Below, piece after piece: positions 5,365 through 6,355 of a stretch of DNA of 6,355 nucleotides. How positions within the stretch are numbered: position 1 is the stretch's first letter; every line of letters begins with the position of its first letter. The position numbers and the translations under genes were made by a program. The notes beneath the pieces were generated by a model. It had not been told where the DNA came from and searched no databases. It worked only from the letters and a program-made list of their open reading frames with translations. This DNA is from an uncultured Flavihumibacter sp. GTDB lineage: Bacteria; Bacteroidota; Bacteroidia; Chitinophagales; Chitinophagaceae. The stretch spans positions 1 through 6,355 of the forward strand of contig CAMLPA010000200.1 of assembly GCA_946481605.1 (NCBI GenBank), written 5' to 3'.

Positions 5365-6355
5365 ATGAATGGAGAAAATAACAGGAAAAGGATCGCCATA
5401 TTCGGATCAACCGGTTCCATTGGAACGCAGGCCCTGGAAGTGATTGCTTCCAATCCCGATCTTTTTTCAGCCGAAGTGCTCACGGCACAGAACAATGATG
5501 AATTACTGGTGGAACAGGCCCTGAAGTTCCAGCCTAATATAGTGGTGATAGGGGATGAGTCGAAGTACCAGAAGGTAAAACTTGCCCTCAATGCCACAGA
5601 TGTAAAGGTATTTGCGGGTGAAAAAGCCCTGGAAGAAGTGGCCGCGCTGGATTGCTACGACCTGATGCTGGCTGCTATTGTTGGATTTGCCGGTCTGCGA
5701 CCCACCTTACAGGCTATTGAAAACGGGAAAGCCATCGCCCTCGCCAACAAGGAAACACTGGTGGTGGCCGGAGATATCGTGATGCAACGCGCCGTTGAAA
5801 AACGGGTGCCCGTTATCCCCGTGGATTCTGAACACTCCGCGATTTTTCAATGCCTGGTGGGCGAAACACGCAACCGCATTGAAAGGATCATTCTCACCGC
5901 TTCAGGCGGACCATTCCTCGGCAAAAAACCGAACTTCCTGGTAAACGTAAAGCGCGACCACGCTTTACAGCACCCCAACTGGAGCATGGGCGCTAAAATA
6001 TCCATCGACTCGGCCACGCTCATGAACAAAGGGCTGGAAATGATAGAGGCCCGCTGGCTATTCAACCTCCTGCCCGACCAGGTACAAGTGGTGGTGCACC
6101 CACAAAGCATCATCCACTCCATGGTGCAGTTTGAAGACGGCAGCATCAAGGCGCAAATGGGACTTCCCGATATGAAACTGCCCATTCAGTACGCCATGGC
6201 TTTCCCACAAAGAATTCCCAACGATTTTCCAAGATACGATTTCAGGAAACCCAATACCCTCACTTTCGAGGAACCAGACCTGAAAACATTCCGGAACCTC
6301 GCCCTTTCCATGGACGCGCTCCGCAAAGGCGGTAACCTGCCCTGCGTGATGAACG
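5365..6355 (+). CDS. dxr: 1-deoxy-D-xylulose 5-phosphate reductoisomerase Dxr (3' end missing)
   Basis: Second enzyme of the MEP isoprenoid pathway (also called IspC): NADPH- and divalent-metal-dependent conversion of DXP to 2-C-methyl-D-erythritol 4-phosphate; target of fosmidomycin. The frame is open from the ATG to the window edge, 330 codons of about 385. Visible: NADPH-binding GSTGSIG (14-20), ANKETLV (127-133), metal and substrate residues in PVDSEHSAIFQ (Asp154, Ser155, Glu156), TASGGPF with Ser180, the flexible-loop HPNWSMG (203-209), and SIDSATLMNKGLE (213-225) with Ser216, Asn221, Lys222 and metal ligand Glu225. HPQSIIHSMV and GLPDM follow in the connective region. The C-terminal helical domain is cut off. 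It is unrelated to arginine synthesis and begins 80 bases after argH, behind its own likely promoter. In many bacteria the site-2 protease gene rseP follows dxr; that lies outside the window. Confidence 0.96.
   Translation, partial: MNGENNRKRIAIFGSTGSIGTQALEVIASNPDLFSAEVLTAQNNDELLVEQALKFQPNIVVIGDESKYQKVKLALNATDVKVFAGEKALEEVAALDCYDLMLAAIVGFAGLRPTLQAIENGKAIALANKETLVVAGDIVMQRAVEKRVPVIPVDSEHSAIFQCLVGETRNRIERIILTASGGPFLGKKPNFLVNVKRDHALQHPNWSMGAKISIDSATLMNKGLEMIEARWLFNLLPDQVQVVVHPQSIIHSMVQFEDGSIKAQMGLPDMKLPIQYAMAFPQRIPNDFPRYDFRKPNTLTFEEPDLKTFRNLALSMDALRKGGNLPCVMN

Noticed and set aside
5847..6185. Open frame of 112 codons on the - strand inside dxr
   Set aside because: Antisense to the conserved catalytic region of Dxr; low-complexity Ser/Met/Leu composition typical of a shadow frame.

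Overview
The window looks like chromosomal DNA of a member of the Bacteroidota, probably Chitinophagaceae-like. This rests on the N-succinylornithine-type transcarbamylase, the Bacteroidota-style ArgD, ArgB and ArgH sequences, an exact TAnnTTTG -7 promoter element, and heptameric ATTCAAA/ATTCATC-type arrays between genes. The genus is an inference; the phylum is well supported. All genes lie on the + strand.

Layout: bases 1-727 are the 3' part of argD (aminotransferase). After a 107-base gap come argF' (transcarbamylase, 835-1800), argB (acylglutamate kinase, 1846-2634) and an argE-like M20 deacylase (2644-3729). A 214-base repeat-rich gap (3730-3943) follows. It holds a heptad array, a 22-base perfect palindrome, a second hairpin and another heptad array that runs up to the argH start. 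argH (argininosuccinate lyase) is at 3944-5284. An 80-base gap with a third heptad array and a Bacteroidota-type -7 element precedes dxr (5365 to the window end, 3' end missing), the second enzyme of the MEP isoprenoid pathway.

The five arg genes cover the middle and end of arginine synthesis: acylglutamate phosphorylation (ArgB), transamination to acylornithine (ArgD), carbamoylation of the acylated ornithine (ArgF'), removal of the acyl group from acylcitrulline (ArgE-like) and argininosuccinate cleavage (ArgH). argC, argG and the acyltransferase are not in the window and are probably upstream of argD. The order differs from the textbook pathway because carbamoylation comes before deacylation. 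The substrate-selecting residue of ArgF' is Val90, where acetylornithine enzymes have Glu and the Bacteroides fragilis succinylornithine enzyme has Pro. This predicts succinylated intermediates for the whole cluster, so the usual 'acetyl' product names are probably wrong here.

No phage, CRISPR, RNA gene or wholly new system was seen. The main points for a second look are the Val90 specificity residue, the missing gate glutamate in ArgD, the heptad arrays and palindrome around argH, a small Arg-rich reading frame before argH, and strong Shine-Dalgarno cores before argF' (inside a hairpin) and argB, in a phylum that rarely uses them.
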